A DNA stretch of 16,765 bases from Methanosarcinales archaeon (GCA_025464345.1 JAODGP010000046.1:1-16765); one strand, 5' to 3'; shown: positions 1-7,427, numbered from the stretch's first letter. Program-made: numbers and translations. The notes: generated by a model from the sequence alone, not told the origin.

Positions 1-1921
1 GCTATATGAGGCATTGAGGCGTGGTATTGATGTGGACGAGATAGCGAGGTTGAGCGGTATAGACCCGTTCTTCATCAATAAGATAGCGAAGTTAGTGCGG
101 ATGGAGCATAAGCTGAAGGATAGCTTAGACGCTGAGATATTGCGAGAAGCGAAACGGATGGGCTTCACGGATGCGCAGATAGCGCGTTTAGCGGGTCGAA
201 GCCGGGAAGAGATAAACGAGCTGCGGAAGGCGAAGGGGATAGTACCGACATACAAGATGGTGGATACGTGCGCGGCGGAATTCGAAGCCAGGACGCCTTA
301 TTTCTATTCCACTTATGAGACGGAATGCGAATTGAAGCCTTCATCGAGGAAGAAGGTACTGATCATCGGTGCCGGTCCCATACGGATAGGACAGGGTATC
401 GAGTTTGATTACTGCACGGTGCATGCGGTGAAGGCACTAAAAGATGCGGGTATAGAAGCGCATATCATAAATAACAACCCTGAGACCGTATCTACCGATT
501 ATGACACCTCGGATAGGCTGTTCTTCGAGCCACTCACACTTGAAGATGTGATGAATGTAATCGAGCGAGAGCGGTACGATGGTGTGATGGTGCAGTTTGG
601 CGGTCAGACATCGGTCAATCTCGCAGTACCGCTGAAGAACGAGCTCAAACGATTGAACCTGAATACAGAGATACTCGGTACTCCGCCGGAGAGCATAGAT
701 ATGGCGGAGGATAGAGAGCAATTCAGCAAGTTCCTCATCACCCTTGGTATTCCACAGGCTGATAGCGGTTACGCAACTTCTATTGAAGAAGCGAGGGATG
801 TAGCCGCGCGAATTGGCTTCCCCGTACTCGTTCGCCCGTCTTATGTGCTCGGTGGTAGAGCGATGGAGATAGTACATGATGACGAGGATCTTGAGCGTTA
901 CATGCGAGAAGCGGTCAGGGTATCGAGAGATAAGCCGGTTCTTATAGATAAGTTCCTGGAAAAAGCGACGGAGATAGATGTGGATGCGGTATGTGATGGC
1001 GAGGATGTCCTGATAGGTGCGATAATGGAGCACATAGAGGAGGCGGGCATACACTCCGGCGATTCCGCATGTGTCATACCACCACAATCGCTATCTGATG
1101 GGGTTATACGCACGATAAGGGACTATGTGCGCCGGATAGCACTCAATCTTGGCATAAAAGGGCTGGTTAATATCCAGATGGCGGTAAAGGACGGCGTGGT
1201 CTATGTGCTGGAAGTGAACCCGCGTGCAAGCCGGACGATACCGTATGTGACGAAGGCAACGGGGATACCGCTGGCGAAACTCGCAGCCATGGTGATGCTC
1301 GGCTATAAACTGCGTGATTTCAATATAAAAGAGCGAGAGCATGAACATGTAGCGGTGAAGGAGGTGGTATTGCCGTTCGTCAAATTAAAGGGTGTTGACA
1401 CCATTTTGGGACCGGAGATGAAGAGCACGGGCGAGGTGATGGGTATAGACATGGAGTTTGACAAGGCGTTCTTCAAGTCTGAACTGGCTGCCGGGAATCC
1501 TCTGCCGTATGATTCCGGTGATAAAGTCTTCATCTCAGTATGTGATGCAGACAAGGCGGATATAGTGGATGTGGCACGCAAGCTGATAGAAGCGGGTCTG
1601 GAGATACTCGCTACTGAAGGTACATGCGCATATCTGAGAGACCACGGACTGGACGCTACGGAACTGAGGAAACTGCGTGACGGTTCACCGAATGTGATAG
1701 AACGTATGCGCTCGCGTGAGATAAAACTGGTGATAAATACGCCGACCGATAAGCAGTCGTACAGCGATGGTTACCAGATAAGACGAGCCTGTATTGACTA
1801 CGGTGTGCCATATATAACAACGAAAGAGGCGGCGAAAGCAGCGGCATCCGCTATACTGGCATTAAAGAATAAAGGAATCTCAATCAGGTCAATAAACGAA
1901 TATCTCAATTCAATGCAGTAA
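1..1921 (+). CDS. carB: Carbamoyl-phosphate synthase large subunit, C-terminal part (5' cut by window edge)
   Basis: Large subunit of carbamoyl-phosphate synthase, which makes carbamoyl phosphate from bicarbonate, ammonia (from glutamine via CarA) and two ATP, for pyrimidine and arginine synthesis. The reading frame is open from base 2, so the gene begins upstream; about 640 of a usual ~1,070 residues are present. Visible in order: the helical oligomerisation domain (IDPFFINKIAKL near residues 16-27 counted from base 14; AEFEARTPYFYSTY near 88-101), the second ATP-grasp half starting at KKVLIIGAGPIRIGQGIEFD (~113-132) with NNNPETVSTDYDTSD and the metal/ATP region LEVNPRASRT, then a C-terminal MGS-like allosteric domain (FISVCDADKADIVDVARKL ... 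ATEGT). No frameshift is seen. The first ATP-grasp domain lies outside the window. The TAA stop at 1919-1921 is followed by a T-rich stretch. Identification is secure; whether CarA is adjacent cannot be seen. Confidence 0.96.
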   Translation, partial: LYEALRRGIDVDEIARLSGIDPFFINKIAKLVRMEHKLKDSLDAEILREAKRMGFTDAQIARLAGRSREEINELRKAKGIVPTYKMVDTCAAEFEARTPYFYSTYETECELKPSSRKKVLIIGAGPIRIGQGIEFDYCTVHAVKALKDAGIEAHIINNNPETVSTDYDTSDRLFFEPLTLEDVMNVIERERYDGVMVQFGGQTSVNLAVPLKNELKRLNLNTEILGTPPESIDMAEDREQFSKFLITLGIPQADSGYATSIEEARDVAARIGFPVLVRPSYVLGGRAMEIVHDDEDLERYMREAVRVSRDKPVLIDKFLEKATEIDVDAVCDGEDVLIGAIMEHIEEAGIHSGDSACVIPPQSLSDGVIRTIRDYVRRIALNLGIKGLVNIQMAVKDGVVYVLEVNPRASRTIPYVTKATGIPLAKLAAMVMLGYKLRDFNIKEREHEHVAVKEVVLPFVKLKGVDTILGPEMKSTGEVMGIDMEFDKAFFKSELAAGNPLPYDSGDKVFISVCDADKADIVDVARKLIEAGLEILATEGTCAYLRDHGLDATELRKLRDGSPNVIERMRSREIKLVINTPTDKQSYSDGYQIRRACIDYGVPYITTKEAAKAAASAILALKNKGISIRSINEYLNSMQ

Positions 1922-1945
1922 GAGTGGTTGTTGAGGAGACACCAA

Positions 1946-1968
1946 ATTTTTCAACCAATTTTTTCTTT
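1946..1968 (+). terminator. T-rich putative terminator after carB
   Basis: Two runs of T (AATTTTT and AATTTTTTCTTT) lie 25-47 bases past the carB stop and before the L32e promoter. Archaeal RNA polymerase terminates on U-rich tracts without a required hairpin, so this is a plausible carB terminator. Based on composition and position only. Confidence 0.5.
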
Positions 1969-1993
1969 CCGAAGATATAGAAAATTCTTTTAT

Positions 1994-2001
1994 CTTTAAA
2001 C
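1994..2001 (+). promoter_or_regulatory. TATA box for L32e / recombinase
   Basis: CTTTAAAC lies 30 bases before the L32e ATG, inside an A/T-rich stretch (1975-2010). At the usual archaeal spacing transcription would begin at or next to the start codon. However, a purine-rich AGGGAG at 2011-2016, 7 bases before the ATG, would serve as a ribosome-binding site if transcription started further upstream, for example from TTTATCTT at 1989-1996. The two possibilities cannot be separated from sequence. Confidence 0.5.
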
Positions 2002-2023
2002 TTATCATATAGGGAGCGAAGAG

Positions 2024-2368
2024 ATGAAGAGACGTAAGCCGAAGTTCGAACGATACGGATGGAGGCACAAGAAGAAGCTGAGCAAGAGCTGGCGTAAGCC
2101 CCGTGGACATGATAACAAGCTCAGAGAGCATATAGCGGCGAAAGGTGCATGGGTGAATGTGGGCTACCGGCGCAGGAGGGACGAACGCGGGCTGCATCCT
2201 TCGGGCGTTCCCGAGGTACTGGTGTATAATCCAGCCGAGCTGATGGCACTCACACCCGGTGAAGTGGCTGTACGAATAGCCTCAGGCGTTGGATCAAGGA
2301 AGCGGGAGCAGATAGAGCGAGAAGCAGCATCTATGGGCTTTAAAGTGCTGAATCCCAGAATGATGTGA
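2024..2368 (+). CDS. rpl32e: Large ribosomal subunit protein eL32 (L32e)
   Basis: Archaeal/eukaryotic-type 50S protein that binds 23S rRNA. The 114-residue product is highly basic at the N-terminus and carries the family signature: SWRKPRGHDNKLR near residues 22-34, NVGYRRRRDERGLHPSG near 45-61, then EVLVYNPAEL and a C-terminal helix. It is slightly shorter than many archaeal L32e proteins at its N-terminus but the core is complete. The ATG is preceded by AGGGAG at 7 bases. In most archaea this gene sits in the spc part of the ribosomal cluster between L6 and L19e; here it stands alone after carB and is followed, after a single base, by a tyrosine recombinase gene. That placement is unusual. 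Identification is secure from the motifs. Confidence 0.95.
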   Translation: MKRRKPKFERYGWRHKKKLSKSWRKPRGHDNKLREHIAAKGAWVNVGYRRRRDERGLHPSGVPEVLVYNPAELMALTPGEVAVRIASGVGSRKREQIEREAASMGFKVLNPRMM

Positions 2369-2369
2369 G

Positions 2370-2939
2370 ATGCCGAAGCGAGCTCCTGACCCGCTTACAG
2401 AAGATGAGCTGAATCGAATTCTTGATGCCGCGATAGTGAATGAGCGTGATTATTTGATACTGCGACTGCTCGCACGGACCGGTATCCGCATAGGTGAATT
2501 ATACGGTGTATACAAAGAAGGCAGGTGGGTTTACGGGATACAGAAGAAGGATATTGATTTCTCCAACAAGCGGCTATGGGTATATTCACTGAAACAGCGC
2601 AAATACGTGCGGCGGGAAGTGCTGGTTGATGATGCCACCATCGTGCTCCTGCGGCGATATACCGCTAATATGAAGCCCGATGATTATGTATTCAGAAGTA
2701 TATCCTATCGTCAGATCCAGCGTCTGCCGAAGAAGTATGCGCGGCTCGCCGGTGTGGAGAAGAACGTATCATGCCATTCGTTCCGCCATTTCTTCATCAC
2801 CAACTCGTGGCGTAAGGGCATTGACATCGCACGGCTACAGTATCTCGCCGGACATGCAGACCTGAAGACCACGATGATATATACACATGTAACGACCGAG
2901 GATGTGGAGCGTAAATATCGAGAGATATACGATAAATAA
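2370..2939 (+). CDS. Short tyrosine recombinase/integrase (catalytic domain only)
   Basis: Site-specific DNA recombinase of the tyrosine (XerC/D, phage integrase) family. In 189 residues all catalytic positions are visible: Arg40 (TGIRIGEL), a beta-hairpin lysine around 75-78 (LKQRK), His136 and Arg139 (HSFRHFF), His162 (LAGHADLKTT) and the nucleophile Tyr171 (MIYTHV). The product starts almost directly at the catalytic domain, so the N-terminal SAM-like core-binding domain of usual Xer/integrase proteins (about 280-300 residues) is absent; it may be a minimal recombinase or may need a partner. The ATG lies one base after the L32e TGA, so the two are probably co-transcribed and translationally coupled. 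Base composition looks like that of its neighbours and the gene looks intact. Whether it acts on the chromosome (Xer-like) or belongs to an old mobile element is unknown. Confidence 0.88.
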   Translation: MPKRAPDPLTEDELNRILDAAIVNERDYLILRLLARTGIRIGELYGVYKEGRWVYGIQKKDIDFSNKRLWVYSLKQRKYVRREVLVDDATIVLLRRYTANMKPDDYVFRSISYRQIQRLPKKYARLAGVEKNVSCHSFRHFFITNSWRKGIDIARLQYLAGHADLKTTMIYTHVTTEDVERKYREIYDK

Positions 2940-3112
2940 TCTGCTGCTGGATAAGTCAGATGTAATCATCCTCTCGATTATGGCTTCGCTAAGTATGGTG
3001 ACAGGATAAGCAGATGATGGGCAGGAGAGCATAGTTGGTGCGAAAATCTCAAATCACACACCGTTTCACGATTTTTAATCGCTCCTTAATCTCTAATTCA
3101 ATTTGACTATTT
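2940..3112. other. Intergenic region between convergent genes, with a short imperfect direct repeat
   Basis: A 173-base gap between the recombinase and the convergent CBS-domain gene. It holds two near-identical words, GGATAAGTCAGATG (2949-2962) and GGATAAGCAGATG (3004-3016), differing by one deleted T. It also contains an A/T-rich part with the short inverted repeat CGATTTTTAATCG (3069-3081) and T-rich stretches (3072-3113) that could end the recombinase transcript. No convincing coding sequence or known RNA is seen. Confidence 0.5.
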
Positions 3113-3892
3113 TCATCGCCTCCCCTTAAATGGTAGACGAAGCTCCTTACCCCAGCGGTAATCTCTGAACCAGAATACACCGGAAGCGAAACTGGATATT
3201 GATTGCTGCTTACGCCAGTGTGTTATATGCCGGAGTTTGCGCAGCACTCTGTCCAGTAATGTCCTGTGTTCATCCCCGGTGAGTTCTTCCAGGCGATTGT
3301 ATAACCCCTCAAATTCGCTACACACGTCCCTCAGCTCCTTATCATCACTGTAAGAGACTGCCAGATCCTTCAGTTCTTCATACACACCCTTTACCTGATC
3401 TTTGTAGTCGTCCATCATCCCCACCATAAAAGACTTCTTCGCTTCGGTCAGAGCTCGCTCAAGCCTGTCAAGCGTCCACCCACTGGCTAACACCTTCACC
3501 TCAGGATAGAACTTCCTCACGTACTCGGGCTTCTTTGAGAGTATGTTCCTGAGGCTGACGATACCCACGAGTACTTCGTTCTCAACGACCGGCAGCCGCT
3601 TTATACCTCGCTCTATCAGTATCTCACATGCCTTCTCCACCGGCGTATCCGGCTCTATGGTCATCAAAGGTGAGGACATCACGTCCTTCGCTTTTACCTC
3701 ACTCGCCTTTCTGTCATTTAACAGGACCTTTAATGCTATGTCCCGCTCGGTGATTATACCCGCGGGCTTACCCTTAGACGTGATCACCACACTGCCTATC
3801 CTCAAATTCTCCATATCCTTCACCACGTCTATCACCGGCGTATCTTCATCTGCCGTTATTATCGGCGTGGTCATTATATCACGAGCCTTCAT
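3113..3892 (-). CDS. Tandem CBS-domain protein with an unrecognised C-terminal helical region
   Basis: The 259-residue product begins with two CBS domains: roughly 1-60 (MKARDIMTTPIITADEDTPV ... KPAGIITERDI) and 65-125 (AKDVMSSPLMTIEPDTPVEKA ... GIKRLPVVENE..VGIVSLRNIL). Such pairs (Bateman modules) usually bind adenosine nucleotides or similar ligands and regulate attached or partner proteins. Residues ~126-259 are mostly predicted helix with a basic, aromatic C-terminus (HWRKQQS, WFRDYRWGKELR); I do not recognise this part. The start ATG overlaps the TGA of the upstream glycosyltransferase gene (ATGA at 3889-3892), so the two are almost certainly translated from one mRNA. A role in sensing nucleotide or energy state for the glycosyltransferase is an inference from this coupling only. 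The CBS assignment is firm; the biological function is unknown. Confidence 0.88.
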   Translation of the reverse strand: MKARDIMTTPIITADEDTPVIDVVKDMENLRIGSVVITSKGKPAGIITERDIALKVLLNDRKASEVKAKDVMSSPLMTIEPDTPVEKACEILIERGIKRLPVVENEVLVGIVSLRNILSKKPEYVRKFYPEVKVLASGWTLDRLERALTEAKKSFMVGMMDDYKDQVKGVYEELKDLAVSYSDDKELRDVCSEFEGLYNRLEELTGDEHRTLLDRVLRKLRHITHWRKQQSISSFASGVFWFRDYRWGKELRLPFKGRR

Positions 3893-5136
3893 GCCCTCTT
3901 CGCCACCTCTTCATAGGTTGAAACCGTGTATTCTGCGATTTTATCCCATGTGAAATATTTCAAAACGCGCATCCTGCCACGTCTACCCATCTCCTTCGCT
4001 CGCTCCATATCATCCAGCAGTGTGGTTATCCCCCATGCTATATCCGCAGAATTACTCCCGTCCACATGTACACCGGTCTGGTCATGACCGGAAGGGATGA
4101 CGAAATCACGGAGTCCGCTTATGCCCCGTGCACCTGCAACAACCGGTTTACCCATCGCCATCGCCTCCAGAGCAACGATACCAAAGGGCTCATAGACAGA
4201 CGGTACTGTGAAGAGATCACAACTACCATAGTGGAGTATCCGCTCCTCCTCGGTTACGAACTCAAATCTTGTCTTTACCCTGTCCTCTATACCCAGCCGT
4301 GTTATCAGATCAATTATAGTCCGTTCCAGCTCACCTCTGCCGAGTATAACCAGTTTCGCCTCCGGATGCTTGCTTATAACAGTGGGAATCGCCTTCACAA
4401 GGTTCACAACGCCCTTCACTGGCGTCAATCTACCGATGAAAAGTATCATCTTCTCATCAGGAGCGATACCGTATCCTGCGCGTAACGCTGCTATATCTTC
4501 CGGTTTCACACGCTCGGGACTATATACGTCCGCATGGATGCCGTTCCAGCATACCGTTATCTTATCAGGGTCTATACCATGCCTTATCAGGTCTTCCTCC
4601 ATCGGGTAGCTCACGGTGATGATCCTGTCTGCCACTTCTGCTGCCGTCTTCTCGATATGGATCACCGTATCAGATCCGCCGCCAAGGGCTCTCCCCCATT
4701 CTGTGGAGTGGAAATGGAATACGAACGGCAGACCTGTCTCCTGCTTTACCATTATACCCGCCATCGCACTTAGCCAGTCATGCGCACAGATCATATCGAA
4801 CGTATAACCTTCCTTCTTTATCAGGCTATTTACAAATTTGGCAGCACTGAGTATGTTGTAAATGAGTACATCGCCGAAGAATCTGATCCCGGTACCCCAC
4901 TTCTTCAGGTCTTCTGTCACAAATATTGGCAGTATATTGCTACCATCAACGAGCATTGGTCTGTTAACATCTATGCCTTTCAATACCTCTCTGGTCTTTA
5001 ATGTGCCGTCGTTGAACGTGAACACCGTGATGTCATGACCCAGCTCAAGAATTGCAGGGCATATATTCGCAGCATACGTGCCCAGACCACCCACAAGCCT
5101 CGGAGGATACTCCCATACGAAGAAGCCTATACGCAT
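3889..5136 (-). CDS. GT-B glycosyltransferase (GT4, glycogen/starch-synthase-like N-terminus)
   Basis: Retaining nucleotide-sugar glycosyltransferase with two Rossmann halves. The N-terminus MRIGFFVWEYPPRLVGGLGT resembles the glycogen/starch synthase entry motif (PP...GGLG). Mid-protein motifs are CAHDWLSA and FHFHSTEWGR. The C-terminal half carries LFIGRLTPVKGV, AKLVILGRGELE and the donor-binding E-x7-E motif EPFGIVALE. No signal peptide or membrane segment is seen, so it is likely cytosolic or peripheral. Acceptor and donor are unknown; polysaccharide or glycolipid synthesis are both possible. An upstream in-frame ATG at 5151 would add five residues, but the TATA box TTTATATC (5166-5159) begins exactly 30 bases before the ATG at 5136, favouring a leaderless start there (415 residues). 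The gene is first in a unit with the overlapping CBS gene. Family assignment is firm, specificity is not. Confidence 0.9.
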   Translation of the reverse strand: MRIGFFVWEYPPRLVGGLGTYAANICPAILELGHDITVFTFNDGTLKTREVLKGIDVNRPMLVDGSNILPIFVTEDLKKWGTGIRFFGDVLIYNILSAAKFVNSLIKKEGYTFDMICAHDWLSAMAGIMVKQETGLPFVFHFHSTEWGRALGGGSDTVIHIEKTAAEVADRIITVSYPMEEDLIRHGIDPDKITVCWNGIHADVYSPERVKPEDIAALRAGYGIAPDEKMILFIGRLTPVKGVVNLVKAIPTVISKHPEAKLVILGRGELERTIIDLITRLGIEDRVKTRFEFVTEEERILHYGSCDLFTVPSVYEPFGIVALEAMAMGKPVVAGARGISGLRDFVIPSGHDQTGVHVDGSNSADIAWGITTLLDDMERAKEMGRRGRMRVLKYFTWDKIAEYTVSTYEEVAKRA

Positions 5137-5158
5137 ACACATATAACTCATTTGATAG

Positions 5159-5166
5159 GATATAAA
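5159..5166 (-). promoter_or_regulatory. TATA box for the glycosyltransferase-CBS unit
   Basis: On the minus strand TTTATATC is a near-consensus archaeal TATA box. Its first base is 30 nt from the ATG at 5136, predicting that transcription starts at that ATG. It lies in the 57-72 base gap after thi4, showing that this unit has its own promoter. Confidence 0.65.
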
Positions 5167-5208
5167 AGCTTCTGCTTGAACGAACGGTGGTCATAAATCT
5201 CCTTTTTA

Positions 5209-5991
5209 TCAATGCCCGAGCTTATCAATTGCGATTTCCGCAGCCCTCCTGCCTGACAGGAGCATGGCGCCGAAGGTGGGACCCATTCGTGGCAGACCAA
5301 AAGCTGTGGAGACAGCCATGCCCGTCACTATCAGCCCCGGATACAGTTCCGAAGTGCGCGTCACCACAAGATCCTCGGATTTATCAACCCACATGGCACC
5401 CTCTCCCTTCGTCTCCAGGAGCTTTCGTGCCTCCAGCTTCTTCAACACCACCGCTTCGTGCCCTGTGGCATCTATGACGAGATGCGATTCCAGTGATACA
5501 GGGTCGACGCATGCAACAGGTTGGGGAAGCGTTGAGACCGCTGTCCAGTTCACCACGACACCGCATACGGCATCATCATGAACCACCACATCCTCCAGCA
5601 TCACCATGTTCAGTATCCTGGCGCCGGAATCGCATGTTGCGGCTATCAGTTTCGAGCATGCATGTGCGGCATCGGCAACAAAGAGCCCGTCAGTGTATTC
5701 CCTGAGAGGCACTCCGAGCTCCTCAAGGCATTCCTGCGCAGGTGCGCGGACCGTGAGCTTGTTCATCAGGAATCCCCCGAGCCAGAATCCGCCACCAAGA
5801 TAGTTGTTCTTCTCTATCAGCAGCACCTTTACACCGCTTGATGCCAGCTCCTTCGCAGCCATCAAGCCCGAGGGTCCACCGCCAACAACGATAACCTCGC
5901 TCTCCAGGTAGCGTTCAAATTCTTTCGCAAACTCAGCCACTATCGCCCCTGTTATCTGATTCTCCGATACGGAAGCAAAAGATATGTTCAT
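5209..5991 (-). CDS. thi4: Thiamine thiazole synthase Thi4, Cys (sulfur-donor) type
   Basis: Makes the ADP-thiazole precursor of thiamin from NAD and glycine. The 260-residue protein shows a dinucleotide-binding motif VVGGGPSG (35-42), NNYLGGGFWLGGFLMN (62-77), VNWTAV (147-152), DATGHEA (174-180) and MGPTFGAMLLSG (236-247). At the position equivalent to yeast Thi4 Cys205 the sequence is ACVDP, that is Cys161 before the conserved VDP. Methanogen enzymes have His here and use free sulfide, whereas yeast, plant and haloarchaeal enzymes use the Cys as a single-turnover sulfur donor. The motif wording matches haloarchaeal Thi4 better than methanogen Thi4 as I recall them. The start ATG is 2 bases after the stop of the FAD oxidoreductase gene, so the pair is one operon. 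Older annotations call this family ribose-1,5-bisphosphate isomerase or ribulose-bisphosphate synthetase. Identity is secure; the mechanism is inferred. Confidence 0.93.
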   Translation of the reverse strand: MNISFASVSENQITGAIVAEFAKEFERYLESEVIVVGGGPSGLMAAKELASSGVKVLLIEKNNYLGGGFWLGGFLMNKLTVRAPAQECLEELGVPLREYTDGLFVADAAHACSKLIAATCDSGARILNMVMLEDVVVHDDAVCGVVVNWTAVSTLPQPVACVDPVSLESHLVIDATGHEAVVLKKLEARKLLETKGEGAMWVDKSEDLVVTRTSELYPGLIVTGMAVSTAFGLPRMGPTFGAMLLSGRRAAEIAIDKLGH

Positions 5992-5993
5992 CT

Positions 5994-7397
5994 TTAGAAT
6001 AGCTTACCACGATTCATTATCTCATTCGGGTCCAGAACCCGGAGGAACTTCTTCCAGACTTCAGCAAGATACCCTATTCTTTCCACTGTCGGCTCTATTA
6101 TTCCCGCATAAGGTCTGAACCAACCATAGATTCCCAGGTCTAACAACTTGTGGAACTGCCTCTCATTATAATTCCTCAATTTCGCGCCGAATCCGGGGTC
6201 ACTTCCATCATAAAATATATCGAGTTCAAAATAACAGAGCTGCCCGTGAAAACTGTATATCGGGTCAATATAGAAATGAACGTGGTCCCTAGGTATGCCA
6301 ACCTCAATAGCAGTGCGTTCATGCACTTCATAGTACTTCTTTGCGAGCGTAAGAGGACCATATAGCCCGATACAGTGGTAGTTGCCCCGTATGCCAAAGA
6401 CCATGCAGCTGCACTCAGCACCACCCAGGCTCTCAGCCTCGAACGTTCGCTTGAACTCATCGCGTACATCAATGACTTTCCCGCACGATTCTTTGATGTA
6501 TGCACGCACAAGTCTGTTCTTTGCCTCGAATATGCCATCAATGCCCTCAACGAGCACACAGAGCACGAACTTCGGTAGCTCCTCGTAAGGGTAATCGAAG
6601 GTGCCAAATATGCCCTTCAGCCAGCTCTGGTTGTCCACCAGCCGGATACTCGCCGCTAATTCATCGTTCATCAGGTTATATATCAGCCCGGTCGAGTCTT
6701 CCACATCGTCAAATCCAATGAAATATTCCTCACGATTATCATACATGCGATATAATTTCGCCGTCAGTTCGGTCACCACGCCACATGTGCCGGGGTGTGC
6801 GCATAATACGCCCGCAAAATCCGGTCCAACACCGTATCGGAAGTATGGCATATCGGATATAGCACGAGAGCCGGTCTTTATTATCTCACCGTTCGGGAGC
6901 ACCATCTCAAATGAGATGGTGTGGTCATGCCCATCAGCCGCAGCGGTCTGGTATATACCACGCAGATAATAGTTCACGAGCACGCTCACGGTGAGTGGCG
7001 CATCGGGGAATGCGGGTCGGAGCTTGTATTTCCGCGTATGCTCCATGAGCATACCGAATGTCACACCGGGCTCAACCGTTGCGGTCTTCATATCGGGGTT
7101 TATCTCTATGATACGCTTCATTCTCCCGAGGTCCAGGAGGATACTACCGTCGTGTACCGGTATTGCGAGACCACGGACATTTATACCCGTGCTGTAAGGG
7201 ACTACCGGTATCTTCTCCCTGTTCGCGAGCATCAAAACCGCTCTGACCTCTTCCTTGTTCGCCGGGCGGACCACATACGCCGGTCGCTTCGGTGGCACAA
7301 AATACCAGTGCTGGTCACGTGAGTACGACGCACAGATTGCTATATCATCGGTAGCGTTCTCATCACCCACTATGGATTTCAACTCCTCTATCAGCAT
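5994..7397 (-). CDS. FAD-linked oxidoreductase, PCMH/VAO type (GlcD-like)
   Basis: A flavin-dependent dehydrogenase/oxidase of the vanillyl-alcohol-oxidase/PCMH superfamily, about 467 residues. The FAD-binding half is visible at RPAYVVRPANKEEVRAVL (38-55) and PVVPYSTG (64-71, equivalent to the PVVPRGGGT motif), followed by a LLDLGRMKRIIEI segment and FEMVLPNGEIIKTG. The C-terminus ends in the family-typical DPNEIMNRGKLF. No iron-sulfur motif, signal peptide or membrane segment is seen, so its electron acceptor is unknown. The substrate cannot be named; hydroxyacids, phenolic alcohols and ether-lipid precursors are all used by relatives. An ATG at 7421 would add eight residues, but the TATA box TTTAATAT (7427-7420) overlaps it and lies 30 bases before the ATG at 7397, so the shorter start is chosen. 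thi4 follows after 2 bases. Confidence 0.87.
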   Translation of the reverse strand: MLIEELKSIVGDENATDDIAICASYSRDQHWYFVPPKRPAYVVRPANKEEVRAVLMLANREKIPVVPYSTGINVRGLAIPVHDGSILLDLGRMKRIIEINPDMKTATVEPGVTFGMLMEHTRKYKLRPAFPDAPLTVSVLVNYYLRGIYQTAAADGHDHTISFEMVLPNGEIIKTGSRAISDMPYFRYGVGPDFAGVLCAHPGTCGVVTELTAKLYRMYDNREEYFIGFDDVEDSTGLIYNLMNDELAASIRLVDNQSWLKGIFGTFDYPYEELPKFVLCVLVEGIDGIFEAKNRLVRAYIKESCGKVIDVRDEFKRTFEAESLGGAECSCMVFGIRGNYHCIGLYGPLTLAKKYYEVHERTAIEVGIPRDHVHFYIDPIYSFHGQLCYFELDIFYDGSDPGFGAKLRNYNERQFHKLLDLGIYGWFRPYAGIIEPTVERIGYLAEVWKKFLRVLDPNEIMNRGKLF

Positions 7398-7419
7398 GGT
7401 TAGTAAGTAATAGATCAGC

Positions 7420-7427
7420 ATATTAAA
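7420..7427 (-). promoter_or_regulatory. TATA box for the FAD oxidoreductase-thi4 unit
   Basis: TTTAATAT on the minus strand; its first base is 30 nt from the ATG at 7397, predicting a leaderless mRNA. It overlaps the alternative upstream ATG at 7419-7421, which therefore is probably not translated. Confidence 0.6.

Noticed and set aside
437..1087. 216-codon minus-strand frame inside carB
   Set aside because: Opposite strand of a well-conserved carB domain; the translation is rich in Tyr, His, Arg and Cys as expected for an antisense shadow.
3004..3030. Possible C/D-box small RNA (ATGATGG in the gap after the recombinase)
   Set aside because: The C-box match is imperfect and no properly spaced D box or second C'/D' pair is seen.
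5045..5194. Minus-strand 49-codon reading frame preceded by AAAAAGGAG
   Set aside because: Despite the good ribosome-binding site it contains the glycosyltransferase TATA box and overlaps that gene out of frame; the product is low in recognisable features. Probably chance.
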